In this document: positions 48,324 to 58,089 of the stretch, piece by piece
How the letters are laid out: every line of letters begins with the position of its first letter
Numbering within the stretch: the first letter of the stretch is position 1
Notes under the pieces: generated by a model
The model's database searches: none
Seen by the model: the letters and a program-made list of their open reading frames with translations, nothing else
Told to the model about the DNA's origin: nothing
Origin: Rickettsia endosymbiont of Ceutorhynchus obstrictus
Lineage (GTDB): Bacteria > Pseudomonadota > Alphaproteobacteria > Rickettsiales > Rickettsiaceae
Length of the DNA stretch: 64,000 nt
Reading direction: 5' to 3'
NCBI RefSeq assembly: GCF_964026565.1
Contig: NZ_OZ032162.1
Location: forward strand, 1,674,001-1,738,000
Position numbers and translations under genes: made by a program

Positions 48324-49878
48324 AAATTACATTACTCCTATTATTATTTGCCGCTGCTATATTTCCCTTTAAATACGGCACTCCTAATTTGTGCGAGACT
48401 TTTTTAAGTTTCTTGAGAAAATCCGCACTATATAACACTTCCGAGCTGTATTTTTTGCCGTCCGCCGAAGTCATTTGCGGTAGTCCTAAACTTAAAGTTT
48501 CAATATCTCCGAGTGAGGTAATTTTACCTAAAGACTCGCTTAATTGCGGCAAGTCCTGTATCTTCGGTATAGTCGGCATATTAAAATGCGATAGCGATTG
48601 TTTTAAGCCGCCAAGTTCAGGAATAGCGATTTTGTTACCGAATAACCCGTATTGCCCTAAGGAAGCGGAATTATTATAGCCTCCTGCTCCTCCGCCGTCC
48701 AATATTGTTCTATCCCACCCCCCAAGGCTTTTGCCTTTATTCATCATATTTATATAATGACCGATACCAAGCAAAGGCGCGGCATATTGTAAGCCCGTTC
48801 CGAGTGACCCAAGCATAGAAGCACCGAAAGACCCGGATGTAGCAGCTCCGGTTGCGGCAGCTCCGGCACCGGTTGCAGCTGCTCCGGTCGCACTACCCGC
48901 GGCAGCGGCAGGAGCTAGATACATACCCGCACCGAATGTTAAAGCTGCAAGTGCTGCTCCTTGAGTTAAACCGGTTAGCCTGTTAGCTTTCTTAAGTTTA
49001 TTTGCCCGAAAACCTACCGCATTCCCCAAATTATCTAAATGCGTTTGCGCTTCATTAGTATAATTATCTAGCTGACTATTTAGGCTTTCAGTCTGCGACT
49101 TATGACTGTTATATTCATTTTCTAATTTTTGTTGTTCATTCTGATAATTTCGGATAACACTCGCTAATTGAGTACGGGCATTATTAAAATTGCCGGTATC
49201 TTGCAATAGCCTATTTTGCTGCGAGCTATAGGAGGACAACCTATTTTCTAAATTAGCTTTTTCACTCTCAAGCCCTGTATGCTCTTTGGTTATGGCGTCC
49301 ATCTGCCGGCGTATATTATTCTCTGCTTGTTCCCTCTGCTTCTTTAAATTATCCACGCTAGCGTGATATTTATTTATCTCGCCGCCTGCTTCTTCTTCGG
49401 TTAAGCCCCTAAGCCTATCCTTTTGCTGCAAAACCGACTCGAACATCTGCCGGAAATTATCGGGGAGTTTCTGCATCTCGCTTATTTTGCCGGCAAGCGA
49501 CGGAGCTTTACTTTTAAAAGCTTCAAAAGCTGCCTGCAATTCGTTTGCTTCAGACCCTAGACCCATCTTTTGCTGCTCTAAACTCTGTAAGCCTTGTTGA
49601 TATTGCTCCACCTGATTATGTAAGTGTCCGCTATTCTGTCCATGCTGATATTTCTGTTGCTCGATACTTTGCAGTCGCTGCGCCGATTCGTGTAATTGCT
49701 TGTTTAAATTATCAATAGCTGCTTGCGCCTCCGTTGCATAACTATTATAAGCATTTAAGGCATTGTTATAATGGAATTTTTGCCTTTCGGTTTCTCGACC
49801 GGTTAAATATTTTCCGCCGGGAACAAATTTACTTACCGCTCCGGTAATTGCCTTAAGAGGATTTTTAAAGAATCCCAT
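48316..49878 (-). CDS. Coiled-coil, Gly/Ala-rich phage structural protein, 520 aa
   Basis: Residues 25-300 are an extended Gln-rich coiled coil (QQKYQHGQNSGHLHNQVEQ). Residues 305-365 are a hydrophobic Ala/Gly segment (LAALTFGAGMYLAPAAAAGS) that could insert in a membrane. The C-terminal 150 residues are mixed. It lies between terminase and portal, where T7-like phages may carry a minor virion or ejection protein. I do not recognise a family. Confidence 0.65.
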   Translation of the reverse strand: MGFFKNPLKAITGAVSKFVPGGKYLTGRETERQKFHYNNALNAYNSYATEAQAAIDNLNKQLHESAQRLQSIEQQKYQHGQNSGHLHNQVEQYQQGLQSLEQQKMGLGSEANELQAAFEAFKSKAPSLAGKISEMQKLPDNFRQMFESVLQQKDRLRGLTEEEAGGEINKYHASVDNLKKQREQAENNIRRQMDAITKEHTGLESEKANLENRLSSYSSQQNRLLQDTGNFNNARTQLASVIRNYQNEQQKLENEYNSHKSQTESLNSQLDNYTNEAQTHLDNLGNAVGFRANKLKKANRLTGLTQGAALAALTFGAGMYLAPAAAAGSATGAAATGAGAAATGAATSGSFGASMLGSLGTGLQYAAPLLGIGHYINMMNKGKSLGGWDRTILDGGGAGGYNNSASLGQYGLFGNKIAIPELGGLKQSLSHFNMPTIPKIQDLPQLSESLGKITSLGDIETLSLGLPQMTSADGKKYSSEVLYSADFLKKLKKVSHKLGVPYLKGNIAAANNNRSNVIYA

Positions 49879-49905
49879 ATTTTTAATCCTTTTATTTATT
49901 ATCTC

Positions 49906-51315
49906 TTATCTTTCTAAAGCGTTATAGTCACTAATTACCTTATTATAGCGTAATATGTTAATGCTAAACATTTCTTTCTCTTTCCCTGTTTTTGCGTCCA
50001 TTGCTAAGTAACAAAAGCTTTCCGCTATGTCCGTGCATCTAGTCGAACTTGCATGTGTACCTCGCTTACTGGCGTCAAACTCATAAAGTCCGTTAATACC
50101 ATCACGGCATTTTCTGTTATCTATCCGGCAGTAATTACTGCTTAATAACTTCCGTGCCTCATTGATCATTTCCTCCCGTAAATATTTTCTTCCTAAATCG
50201 AAAGGCGCAAAACCTAGCTTCTCGGCTATTTCGTTTGCTTGGCTAAGCCTGGTGTCTAGGGTCGGCATTTGTCGCCTGCTCATGTCGTGCGGTAAGACGT
50301 TCCGCCCGTATTGATAGGGACGTAGTCGCAAATGATTTAAATAGAACTCTAAGCCTTTGCCGCGATTAATATAAAAATCAATAATATCAATCGACTCTTG
50401 TTTTTCCTGCACAAACCAGATTGCCGTATAATCGACTATGCCGATATCCCAGTAGGTGTTGACCTTATAAGCCGCATCATGCGGCACGTAATTTATGCGT
50501 CCTTCGGCTTCGGCAAGCCTTAATTGCTCAACAAACGTCCCGCCCTGATCGGCGCGTTTGTAACGATAAGCTTCAAAGTCGCAATAAAATTCTCGCCGTA
50601 TTTCTTCAATGGTCATATCCACCGACTTTAAACTTTCCGTTTTTACTAACGGCTTATTGTCGTGGTCGGTAGTATCTTCTATTGTTTTGATTTCGCAAAA
50701 TGCCGTTTCATCGTCTTTATATTTTAAATATAGCTCTTCACCGTGCGTTAGCTTTGCGTCATCGGCAGGGGTATATAAATATAATAACCACGCATTGTTA
50801 CGGATTGCCATCGGCTCAATTACCGAACTCATCGCCCTTGGATCGTGATAAGAATATTCAGAGATTACCGCCCCTTTGATACCGCTACCCCTGATACTAG
50901 CGTAGCGATCACTCCCGACAAATTGAATTACCGAACCGTTTTTAAATACTATTCGCTGTTTATATTGTTGGCTTTTAGCAATTGCCGCCGGCGGAATAAA
51001 CGACATATACGCCCGACCTTCTAAAGTCATGCCGTCCCAGACCGACATTTTAGCCTGGTTGTAGGTCGGGTAGACATACCAGTAAATGCCGACTTCTCTA
51101 AGAGCTGCCGCCGTAATCCAGTTAATGCCCATAATATCCTTGCCGGCTCTTCTATGCCAGACGGCTATAGCTTTCTTGCCGCCCTTATATAAATAACGCC
51201 ACAAAGGTAATTGAAACGGATAAGGCGACCAATTTACCGGAAATTTAAAGCTTTTATTATTCCGTCCTTGTTTCTGTATCGTTGTCACTATCCGCTCCGT
51301 ATGCCTCCACTTCAA
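49906..51315 (-). CDS. Terminase large subunit, 469 aa
   Basis: The DNA-packaging motor ATPase and nuclease. Walker A variant VWHRRAGKD (52-60), Walker B region GIKGAVISEYSYHDPRA, coupling motif LLYLYTPADD, and nuclease acidic residues in TYWDIGIVDYTAIW and in KCRDGINGLYEFD region. The start at 51315 overlaps the upstream gene by 59 nt. The frame is intact. Confidence 0.93.
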   Translation of the reverse strand: MKWRHTERIVTTIQKQGRNNKSFKFPVNWSPYPFQLPLWRYLYKGGKKAIAVWHRRAGKDIMGINWITAAALREVGIYWYVYPTYNQAKMSVWDGMTLEGRAYMSFIPPAAIAKSQQYKQRIVFKNGSVIQFVGSDRYASIRGSGIKGAVISEYSYHDPRAMSSVIEPMAIRNNAWLLYLYTPADDAKLTHGEELYLKYKDDETAFCEIKTIEDTTDHDNKPLVKTESLKSVDMTIEEIRREFYCDFEAYRYKRADQGGTFVEQLRLAEAEGRINYVPHDAAYKVNTYWDIGIVDYTAIWFVQEKQESIDIIDFYINRGKGLEFYLNHLRLRPYQYGRNVLPHDMSRRQMPTLDTRLSQANEIAEKLGFAPFDLGRKYLREEMINEARKLLSSNYCRIDNRKCRDGINGLYEFDASKRGTHASSTRCTDIAESFCYLAMDAKTGKEKEMFSINILRYNKVISDYNALER

Positions 51316-51811
51316 AATTACCGATCTCGCTTAATTGTGATGTCTTGCCGTTATCCTGCGTTTTAGTATTAATAGCCTTGTTATTTTTATTGCCGCCTTG
51401 ATATTTAGGAGAATTAGCCTTTAGATATTCCAGCAAGCTTTTAGGGCAATATTTCTTTTTGCGGGCGATACATTCCCCTTGCTCATTGTAGGTTAGTTCC
51501 TCATAGCCGTTAATAGCTCGATCGTATAAAACCGCCTCCGCCATTTCTGCCGAGTAATTTTTAGCCAGTCTAACGCATTTGCTTAAATGTCGATCATTGT
51601 GAATAACTTTATGTAGCAGCAGTGGAGAGACTAACGGCGACAAGTCAGTTATCTTTTTCGCCGCCAGCCCCACGTGACCGGTATCGCATAGCTCTTGCAG
51701 AAAAATTATAACATTCTCCAGTGAGCCGAATTTATCAATAGTAGCTTTAGAGATTTTACTTAAATATTTATCAAACAAGCCGTAGTTTTTAGAGCCGTAT
51801 TTTACACTCAT
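51257..51811 (-). CDS. Probable terminase small subunit, 184 aa
   Basis: It is the first gene of the late operon, immediately upstream of the large terminase. It has a mixed helical N-terminus with NVIIFLQELCDTGHVGLAAK, which resembles the DNA-binding helix-turn-helix of small terminases, and an acidic, low-complexity tail (YGADSDNDTETRTE). Assignment rests mainly on position. Confidence 0.72.
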   Translation of the reverse strand: MSVKYGSKNYGLFDKYLSKISKATIDKFGSLENVIIFLQELCDTGHVGLAAKKITDLSPLVSPLLLHKVIHNDRHLSKCVRLAKNYSAEMAEAVLYDRAINGYEELTYNEQGECIARKKKYCPKSLLEYLKANSPKYQGGNKNNKAINTKTQDNGKTSQLSEIGNFEVEAYGADSDNDTETRTE

Positions 51812-51954
51812 AAAAATATCATATTAAAACTTTAAGTTGTAACTATATAAATTTTATTTATTGTATTTATTATAGCTGCTTTATGAGCTTTTTACAAATG
51901 ATATTAACAGGGATTTGCTACTTTTAGTGTAATTAATTTAATATTAAAAAATAA

Positions 51955-51982
51955 TTGTTTCATTTACAAATTATGGTATAAG
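51955..51982 (+). promoter_or_regulatory. Possible promoter of the 115-aa gene
   Basis: TTGTTT (51955-51960) and TATAAG (51977-51982) with a 16-nt spacer lie 18 bp before the ATG at 52000. The late operon starts in the opposite direction within the same 188-bp gap, but I could not pick its promoter. Confidence 0.4.
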
Positions 51983-51999
51983 TCAGTAGTAATAACTAA

Positions 52000-52347
52000 A
52001 TGAATAAAAACATGAAAAGAATTACAAAAGCTGAAGATGCTTACGAATTTAGGGGGGCAGTTGTCGCATTTACACCTAAAAGCTATTATTACGGTAATAG
52101 CAAAGGAAGCATATTTAATAATGGAGTAGTATTTGCAAAAAATGAAATAGAATTAGCACATATTGATAAAATACATACACTTGATATTTTAAATAACATT
52201 TTAATTTTTGTCCCTAAATCTCTGACACATATTTCACCTATAGGATTAAAAATCGTTGACGATTACGTTACATACATTAAAGTATATGAAAATAAAGAAT
52301 TAAAACCTACTAACTTAATCGGTGAAAATCTAATTGATTTTTTATAA
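52000..52347 (+). CDS. Hypothetical phage protein, 115 aa
   Basis: Divergent from the terminase operon. A beta-rich sequence (AVVAFTPKSYYYGNSKGSIF, then ILIFVPKSLTHISPIGLKIV) with no recognised motif. A possible promoter is 18 bp upstream. It might be a lysogenic or regulatory gene. Confidence 0.55.
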   Translation: MNKNMKRITKAEDAYEFRGAVVAFTPKSYYYGNSKGSIFNNGVVFAKNEIELAHIDKIHTLDILNNILIFVPKSLTHISPIGLKIVDDYVTYIKVYENKELKPTNLIGENLIDFL

Positions 52348-53123
52348 AAGTATTTAAATATTAATTAAAGTCACTTAGGGTTTTATTAGCAAATTGTACT
52401 ATTCTAAACGATAAAACAAAAAACTAGAAAATTTTGTTATTAAACGATTAATCTCCTTAAAACCACTGCTGCAACTTTCCCCCCTATACCCCTACTTTAA
52501 GCACTCTACCCCCCTATCTATTAGCTACACGGAATTCTGACAAAAACCGCCCCGAAACGCCCCGAAACGGCGGAAAAACACCGCGAAATGCGGGGGATTT
52601 GTTAAGGCGTACTAGCATATGAATAGCGCAGATAATAATTTACGAGTTACTTATGCCCTTTAAACCCCTAGAGATAAGGGAAACTAGCGAGAAATATCTA
52701 TTAACTAGTATTCCTGCCTAGAACCTAAGGGATGTTTACACAATGGTTAAGAAACGTTAATAATATGGGCAGGGGGTGGCTTTTCTGCCAATAGTACAAT
52801 TATGTTATTACCGATTAGTTATATAAGTAATAGGCGTAAATTGGAGTTATAAAGCTATTTATAGATGCAACTTAAGTAGTTAAAGTAGGTATGTAGCTGT
52901 TGGACGTAAAAGGATATAAAAAGGCTATTTATGTGAATTGTCCAGATAACCGATTTATGTTATAGAATGCTGCAAGGATAATAACAAAAACTTACAAGGG
53001 AGTTAATAATATATCGGCTTGTTTTCTTGAGCCTGGAAGATAAATATAACACTGATAAGAAGGAGCGCGGTAATATTATGAATACCGAATATGAACGAAT
53101 AAGTCGAAAGCTACAGGCATCTA
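52348..53123. other. Long phage intergenic region with repeats, no clear gene
   Basis: It holds the direct repeats CCCCCCTAT (52479 and 52509) and CGCCCCGAAA (twice from 52549), then ACGGCGGAAAAACACCGCG. These could be integrase arm sites, a packaging site or a replication element. A 26-codon frame at 53078-53158 has a Shine-Dalgarno GAAGGAG but nothing else supports it. Confidence 0.45.
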
Positions 53124-54515
53124 TCAGGCGGCTACATTGCCGTATGCATATGTATTAAGCGAGTGTACGACCGTCTCGGACATTTCCCGCATTTTAATAA
53201 GACCGGCTAACGAATCGTTATTAATAAGATGATTAAAGGATGACTCGCTTAGTATTTTGCTAATGGTGTTACTACTGTCGCTTATAGATTGGCGTAACTG
53301 TCGGAATAAATCGTTATCTTGCGGCTTGGTGCCGCTAAATACTGCCATTGCGTTTGTAGTTACGTCTCTAAACTTTTTTACCGCTACACTCTCGATAATA
53401 TCGTATATCTCTGTAGTTTTCAGAGCTTCATGGCCTAAAACTATGCCGATTACTTCACGATCAGCGTTTGCTGCTAGCCTCATCCATGTCCCGTAAGTTC
53501 TACGCAAATCGTGAACTATTATTTTTTTAAGACCGGCAGCGTTACACAGCTTACTCCAAGCATATTGCGAGCTTTCTATATGTCCGCTTTTGCTTTTTTT
53601 GCTTGGAAAGACAAAACCATTATCGTTAATGTTTGGGTCATTAGCGTTTTCTTGCCGTCTTCGGCGTAATATCTCAACTACTGCCGGCGATAAATGTATT
53701 TCTTGCGGCTTGCCGTTCTTAGTGCGTTCTATTTGCCACACCGAACCGGCAAAACTGATATTATCCCAACGCATCGCCGCAACGTTGCCGCGTCTGCAAC
53801 CCGTAAATAATGCCATTAAGAAAAAGTCCGCCATAATGCGGTTCTTCCCTTCTTCTACGGCTTTAAAAAACTTCGGCATTTCTTCCTTGGTAATATAACG
53901 GATACGAGGTTTATTTGCCCGATGACGTTCAACCGAAATAGCCGGATTCTTCTCAAGCAGTCGCCACTTAACGCCTTTATTCAATACCGCATTTATTAAC
54001 GTTAAAAACCTATTAGCCGTTACTTTGCTTATCCTCACGGTCAAGTCATTAAAAACGCTTTGTATGTCTTCCGTCGTGATATCTAACAACTTCCTATCAT
54101 ACAAAGTTTTTGCTTGCCTATTCATCTGCAACACAAGGCGTTCCCAGGTTACGACGTTATGCTTAGCGTAATCATCAATATACCGATTAAAAAGCTCTCT
54201 CAAACTCAAGGTACCCTGCAACGCGGCTTTTTGGGCTTTCTTCTCCTTTACGGGATTGATGCCTCTTGCTACTTGGGTTTTTAGCTCAATTGCTTTTATT
54301 CTCGCTTCATCGATGGTAATGTAAGGGAATTCACCGAGCTTTATCCTTTCAGGCTTACCGTCAATGGTTTTGTACAGATAAAAAACTTTACTACCGCCGT
54401 ACGATGCAATAAGGATAAGCCCACGCTCTTTGCTGTCCCTGTAAACCCGTATACCGGTTGCAGGTATAGCAATCTTCGTAAGCCTTTCTTTGGTAAAGTT
54501 TATTAATTCCGACAT
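53124..54515 (-). CDS. int: Tyrosine recombinase/integrase, P4-like with DUF4102 domain, 463 aa
   Basis: An N-terminal DUF4102-like arm-binding domain (1-95), a core-binding region (100-200) and a catalytic domain with R241 (TGCRRGNV), K266 (TKNGKP), H335-xx-R338 (VHDLRRTYG), H362 (LGHEALKTTE) and nucleophile Y371. All active-site residues are present. It lies between structural and replication modules rather than at a prophage end, which is odd. It is transcribed toward the late genes. Confidence 0.92.
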   Translation of the reverse strand: MSELINFTKERLTKIAIPATGIRVYRDSKERGLILIASYGGSKVFYLYKTIDGKPERIKLGEFPYITIDEARIKAIELKTQVARGINPVKEKKAQKAALQGTLSLRELFNRYIDDYAKHNVVTWERLVLQMNRQAKTLYDRKLLDITTEDIQSVFNDLTVRISKVTANRFLTLINAVLNKGVKWRLLEKNPAISVERHRANKPRIRYITKEEMPKFFKAVEEGKNRIMADFFLMALFTGCRRGNVAAMRWDNISFAGSVWQIERTKNGKPQEIHLSPAVVEILRRRRQENANDPNINDNGFVFPSKKSKSGHIESSQYAWSKLCNAAGLKKIIVHDLRRTYGTWMRLAANADREVIGIVLGHEALKTTEIYDIIESVAVKKFRDVTTNAMAVFSGTKPQDNDLFRQLRQSISDSSNTISKILSESSFNHLINNDSLAGLIKMREMSETVVHSLNTYAYGNVAA

Positions 54516-54701
54516 TGCCGCGCTCTTAGTTGATTTCGTTGTTTATTCTTCCCTAGATTGTAAAATGCTAGCAGCTTTTATTTTCAATGTCTAGTAGAAA
54601 ATACAATAATTTTTAAAAATTTTTTTGTTACGCGAAATAACCCGTTTACGTAGTATAGGGACTTTTACAGTCCTATATACTTTTAAGTATAGGGTGTTAT
54701 T

Positions 54702-55057
54702 TTCCAAACTTGAAACACCCCCTTTAAACCCTAATACTAATAAGCTTTGCAGCAGTTCCAAACTTGATTTTTTGCATATAAATATTTCCTAAACTTGAAT
54801 CCCTGTAAGCTGTTGATTTTCTGGGGTTTTTTAAGGTTTCAAGTTTTGGTTAAGTTTGGGTACTTTCCTAAACTTGATTTCCTTAGTTTTCCTTATCTTC
54901 TTGCCTATTCCAGGGCTTTTTTACTATATTTTAATTTCAAGTTTGGGAAACTTCCTAAACTTAAACATAAACTTAAAACCTAAACTTGAATTTTCCTTAT
55001 TCTTAAGCATGTTCCACGGTTTTCAAGTTATGTTCCACAATTCTAAACTTAAAATTC
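54702..55057. repeat. Iteron-like cluster, AAACTTGA repeats
   Basis: At least ten copies of TTCCTAAACTTGA, TTCCAAACTTGA or close variants occur in both orientations. Examples are at 54702, 54756, 54785, 54864, 54951 and 54979, with inverted copies at 54837, 54851, 54935 and 55022. They sit directly downstream of the primase-helicase gene, which runs toward them. They may be a phage replication origin. Small reading frames in them are artefacts of the repeats. Confidence 0.6.
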
Positions 55058-57262
55058 TTCATTTTCCTCTTCGTTTATTTCTTCTTCGTAAACTCTCCAT
55101 ATTTTAGGGTTTTCTATCGGATGTAATTCCTCGAATTCATGATGTAAATAATGAGTAGGCAAAACTTTTTTTCTGTGTTTCTTACCTAACTGCATATTTT
55201 CAAAACACATTAAACCATAATTTGATGTACATTTACCAAAACCATAATCCATAGTGTTTTTAAAAAACTTAATATCCCCTTTCCTTGTTAAAACTTTAAT
55301 TCTCGACCTAATAGAGTCCTTACTACCTAAACCCTTCTCGCCGTCAAATGCTTCACAAAAGGCATTAATTGAATATGCACGCCCCTTAACGGCTTCTTCC
55401 TCCAAGATATCCATAATTAGTTGTTCACGGCGATCGCGCTCGGCATTTAATTTGCTACTATAATGCTGCTTTATAAGCGGTATATTTAAAGGATTTACCT
55501 CAACCCATACGCCATTAGTTTTATTAATTATCTTAGTAGGAATTTCTTTGCCGTTACGTAGCTCAAATATTAGGTGCTTGTTATCATTTTCCGGTTCCGG
55601 CTTATATAACAATGCTCCGGTAGTGTAGTATCCTCGCAAACTACTTGCGCCGCTAAAAGCTTGAAACGGATCATCTTCAAACTGCATGCGGTTAATCTTT
55701 TTTGTATGATGAACTAAAATAACGCCTGCCTTAGGGTTTAATTGATCCCTTAAGGCTTCTATTCTTTCCCGAAGGAAAAACAGCATTGCGTCGTTTTCAT
55801 TCTCTGTTGCTCCGTCTCTACCGCCGTCAAAAACATTGCGCAATGGATCAACGGCGATGATATCGGGAGCATCATTTAAAACTTTCTTTACGTCTGCCGC
55901 TATTATATTTATTCCTTCAGCATCTAATAACAACTTACTAGCCGGTGTAATGTATAAGTTAACTCGTGCCTTATCCATTAACTCCTTAGGTAATTGCATA
56001 TTTTGTAATCTTTCACGCAAATAGTCATATTCTACTTCCGTTTGATAATAAAATATCTTTAATGGACGAACGGGCTTAAAGCCTAAAAACTCTTGCCCTG
56101 CTGCCAAATGCACAAATAACGACAACAAAAAATCACTCTTACCGACCTTAGGCGCACCGCCGAAGACTAATATACCGCGAGGCGTTAATATACGTGGTGC
56201 TATTAAATCTTGCGGCAATTCGCTTTGATCTTCTAAAAATCGACCTAGCTGAAATATACTAATTGTTCGACGAGATGCATTATTAGTAATCTTTTTAGCT
56301 TCTCCGTATTTCTGTAAATGCAACTTCCATAAGCCGTTAACCTCTTGTTTTATTTTCTCTAACGACCAAGAAGGAACAACATTGGCTAAATTATAGCTAT
56401 GTATTTCCTCTAAGGTTTGTGCTTCAGTAATTAACCCGTCATGGCAGCGGCGCAACCAGTAGCCTATTATCCTGCTTAACCGGTTGAAACGGCTAGCTTC
56501 AACGCTGCCGCCTTCATACACTTTGCTTGTCAAAATATTATTTAAAGGTAAGGAAATATTGTTAATGTTTGGTAAGTTTTTAGTAAAATTCTGGAGATCT
56601 AAAGTATTAACACCAATTAACTTTTTAATTCCCTCTACTAATTCCTCAAGCGTATACTCCATGCGACTATATGACCTAATTTTAACAAGCTTCGCAACTC
56701 CGCCTTTGTAATAAACCGAGCCTGCTACCCTAATTGGTTGATGCGCTAGCTTAAAATGTAAATCACCGCCCACGGCTAAAGCTATTTTGTGCCGCAACTC
56801 TAATAAAATTTTTAAATCCTCACCGCTCGCAGCCTCCATTAATTGCCAATAAACATGCAGCTTAGTATGTCCCTCGCTAGTCATACCTCCCGACTCAACA
56901 ACCATGCTAGCCTTACCTAAAGCGTTTTCAAGTAATGCTAACTTGCTTTCGGTATCCCCGTCGTCAATATCAATCAGTAGAACCTGCATTTGCTTTATAT
57001 TGATACTTCCTGCTTCCCCTGTATTTTCAACCACTCCAGGAATTACGTAAAATGCCGTTTGTCGTTGGTTTGTTGTCATAGCAAAATTTAGAGCATTAAC
57101 AGCCATATCGTCATTTGCTTCAATCCAGATATTGGCAGGGGGCTTATGACTAGCCCCGCCTTTCTCTGCAAATGATCGCAACGGAATTAACCCGTCTAAA
57201 TAACCGAAGACCAGCCAAAAATAACCTTTAATGTCATCTTTTACGGGTAAAATATCACTCAC
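55049..57262 (-). CDS. AEP-type primase fused to RecA/DnaB-like helicase, 737 aa
   Basis: The N-terminal primase-polymerase domain has the catalytic DxD (D98, D100 in LLIDIDDGD), H132/H136 and QPIRVAGSVY (175-184), as in archaeo-eukaryotic primases. The ATPase domain has Walker A GGAPKVGKS (368-376), DIIAVDPLRN and VILVHHTKK. It is probably the phage replicative primase-helicase. No DNA polymerase gene is seen, so host polymerase would be used. It ends next to the iteron cluster. Confidence 0.85.
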   Translation of the reverse strand: MSDILPVKDDIKGYFWLVFGYLDGLIPLRSFAEKGGASHKPPANIWIEANDDMAVNALNFAMTTNQRQTAFYVIPGVVENTGEAGSINIKQMQVLLIDIDDGDTESKLALLENALGKASMVVESGGMTSEGHTKLHVYWQLMEAASGEDLKILLELRHKIALAVGGDLHFKLAHQPIRVAGSVYYKGGVAKLVKIRSYSRMEYTLEELVEGIKKLIGVNTLDLQNFTKNLPNINNISLPLNNILTSKVYEGGSVEASRFNRLSRIIGYWLRRCHDGLITEAQTLEEIHSYNLANVVPSWSLEKIKQEVNGLWKLHLQKYGEAKKITNNASRRTISIFQLGRFLEDQSELPQDLIAPRILTPRGILVFGGAPKVGKSDFLLSLFVHLAAGQEFLGFKPVRPLKIFYYQTEVEYDYLRERLQNMQLPKELMDKARVNLYITPASKLLLDAEGINIIAADVKKVLNDAPDIIAVDPLRNVFDGGRDGATENENDAMLFFLRERIEALRDQLNPKAGVILVHHTKKINRMQFEDDPFQAFSGASSLRGYYTTGALLYKPEPENDNKHLIFELRNGKEIPTKIINKTNGVWVEVNPLNIPLIKQHYSSKLNAERDRREQLIMDILEEEAVKGRAYSINAFCEAFDGEKGLGSKDSIRSRIKVLTRKGDIKFFKNTMDYGFGKCTSNYGLMCFENMQLGKKHRKKVLPTHYLHHEFEELHPIENPKIWRVYEEEINEEENEEF

Positions 57263-57265
57263 GGC

Positions 57266-58078
57266 TTAATCCCCCCAGCATTTAGTTTGATAAGGGCATA
57301 TTTTGCAGTCAAAAACCTCCTTACTACTAAAGCCCCTAGGTAATGTTTCCCCCGCTTCGGTAGCTTTGATAATGTTAACAGCCTTATCGCTCATCCTTTG
57401 CGCTAACTCGGCATCAAACGGGATCAGCTCGGCGTATATTTCGGCAGTATCCTTATTAATTGCCGTAAATAAACAAGGATTCTTAGAAATACCGCAAATT
57501 GTTTCCTCCATATAAGCCTGATATAAAGCAATTTGTGCAGCATAGACGGGCTTAGATAATACTAAACCCTTTGTAAATGTCTCTCGCCAGCTCTTATTAT
57601 TCATGCTTTTAGTTTCCCATAACATCGGGCAAGATATTTTTAAATCTTTATTTTCACGATTTAAATCTTTTATATCAACCGGAACATCTAATATAATGCC
57701 GTCAATATGTCCGGCTATTTTGCCGCCTGCTACTGCAAAGCCCAATTGCTTTCCTTGTTCGTCATAAATCAAAAGTTTAAAGCCTGAAAGCTTTAGCCAA
57801 TCTATCATTAAACGCTCGAATAAATGCCCTATCTCAAAGTTACGTATACGATCGGCATCGTCAATAATTCTAACCTCGCCATTAACTGCTTCAAGATATT
57901 CATATTGCAAAGCTCTAAAGCAAGGCACGCCAAGACGTGACGCACCTAAATATTTACGTAGCGGCTCTAAGCTTTTTTCATAACTAAGAGCTTGATTAAG
58001 TAACATATTCAAAGTTATCATTACGCCGTTATTTTTAGCGTAATATTTTAAAATCCGGTTAAAATCTAATCTTGTCAT
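57266..58078 (-). CDS. Cas4-like PD-(D/E)XK Fe-S nuclease, 270 aa
   Basis: RecB-family exonuclease with D126 in GHIDGII, E155 and K157 in LWETKSMN, and Q182 in AAQIALY. C53 plus the C-terminal CKICPYQTKC supply four cysteines for the Cas4/AddB-type 4Fe-4S staple. It would degrade one DNA strand during phage recombination, together with the Sak4-like ATPase. ATG at 58078 has GGAGGTAAGAGG before it; GTG at 58099 is possible but would overlap the upstream gene. There is no CRISPR locus nearby. Confidence 0.82.
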   Translation of the reverse strand: MTRLDFNRILKYYAKNNGVMITLNMLLNQALSYEKSLEPLRKYLGASRLGVPCFRALQYEYLEAVNGEVRIIDDADRIRNFEIGHLFERLMIDWLKLSGFKLLIYDEQGKQLGFAVAGGKIAGHIDGIILDVPVDIKDLNRENKDLKISCPMLWETKSMNNKSWRETFTKGLVLSKPVYAAQIALYQAYMEETICGISKNPCLFTAINKDTAEIYAELIPFDAELAQRMSDKAVNIIKATEAGETLPRGFSSKEVFDCKICPYQTKCWGD

Positions 58079-58089
58079 ATGCGCACCTC

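Noticed and set aside
53078..53158. 26-codon gene with a ribosome site, possible excisionase
   Set aside because: It is too short, overlaps the integrase end and has no recognisable motif.
54795..55107. Small plus-strand reading frames near 54.8-55.1 kb
   Set aside because: They consist of repeated KLGKF/NLNLN-like segments produced by the AAACTTGA iterons.
57266..58078. Cas4 as sign of a CRISPR system
   Set aside because: It lies in a phage recombination operon with Sak4 and primase genes. No other cas gene or array is present.
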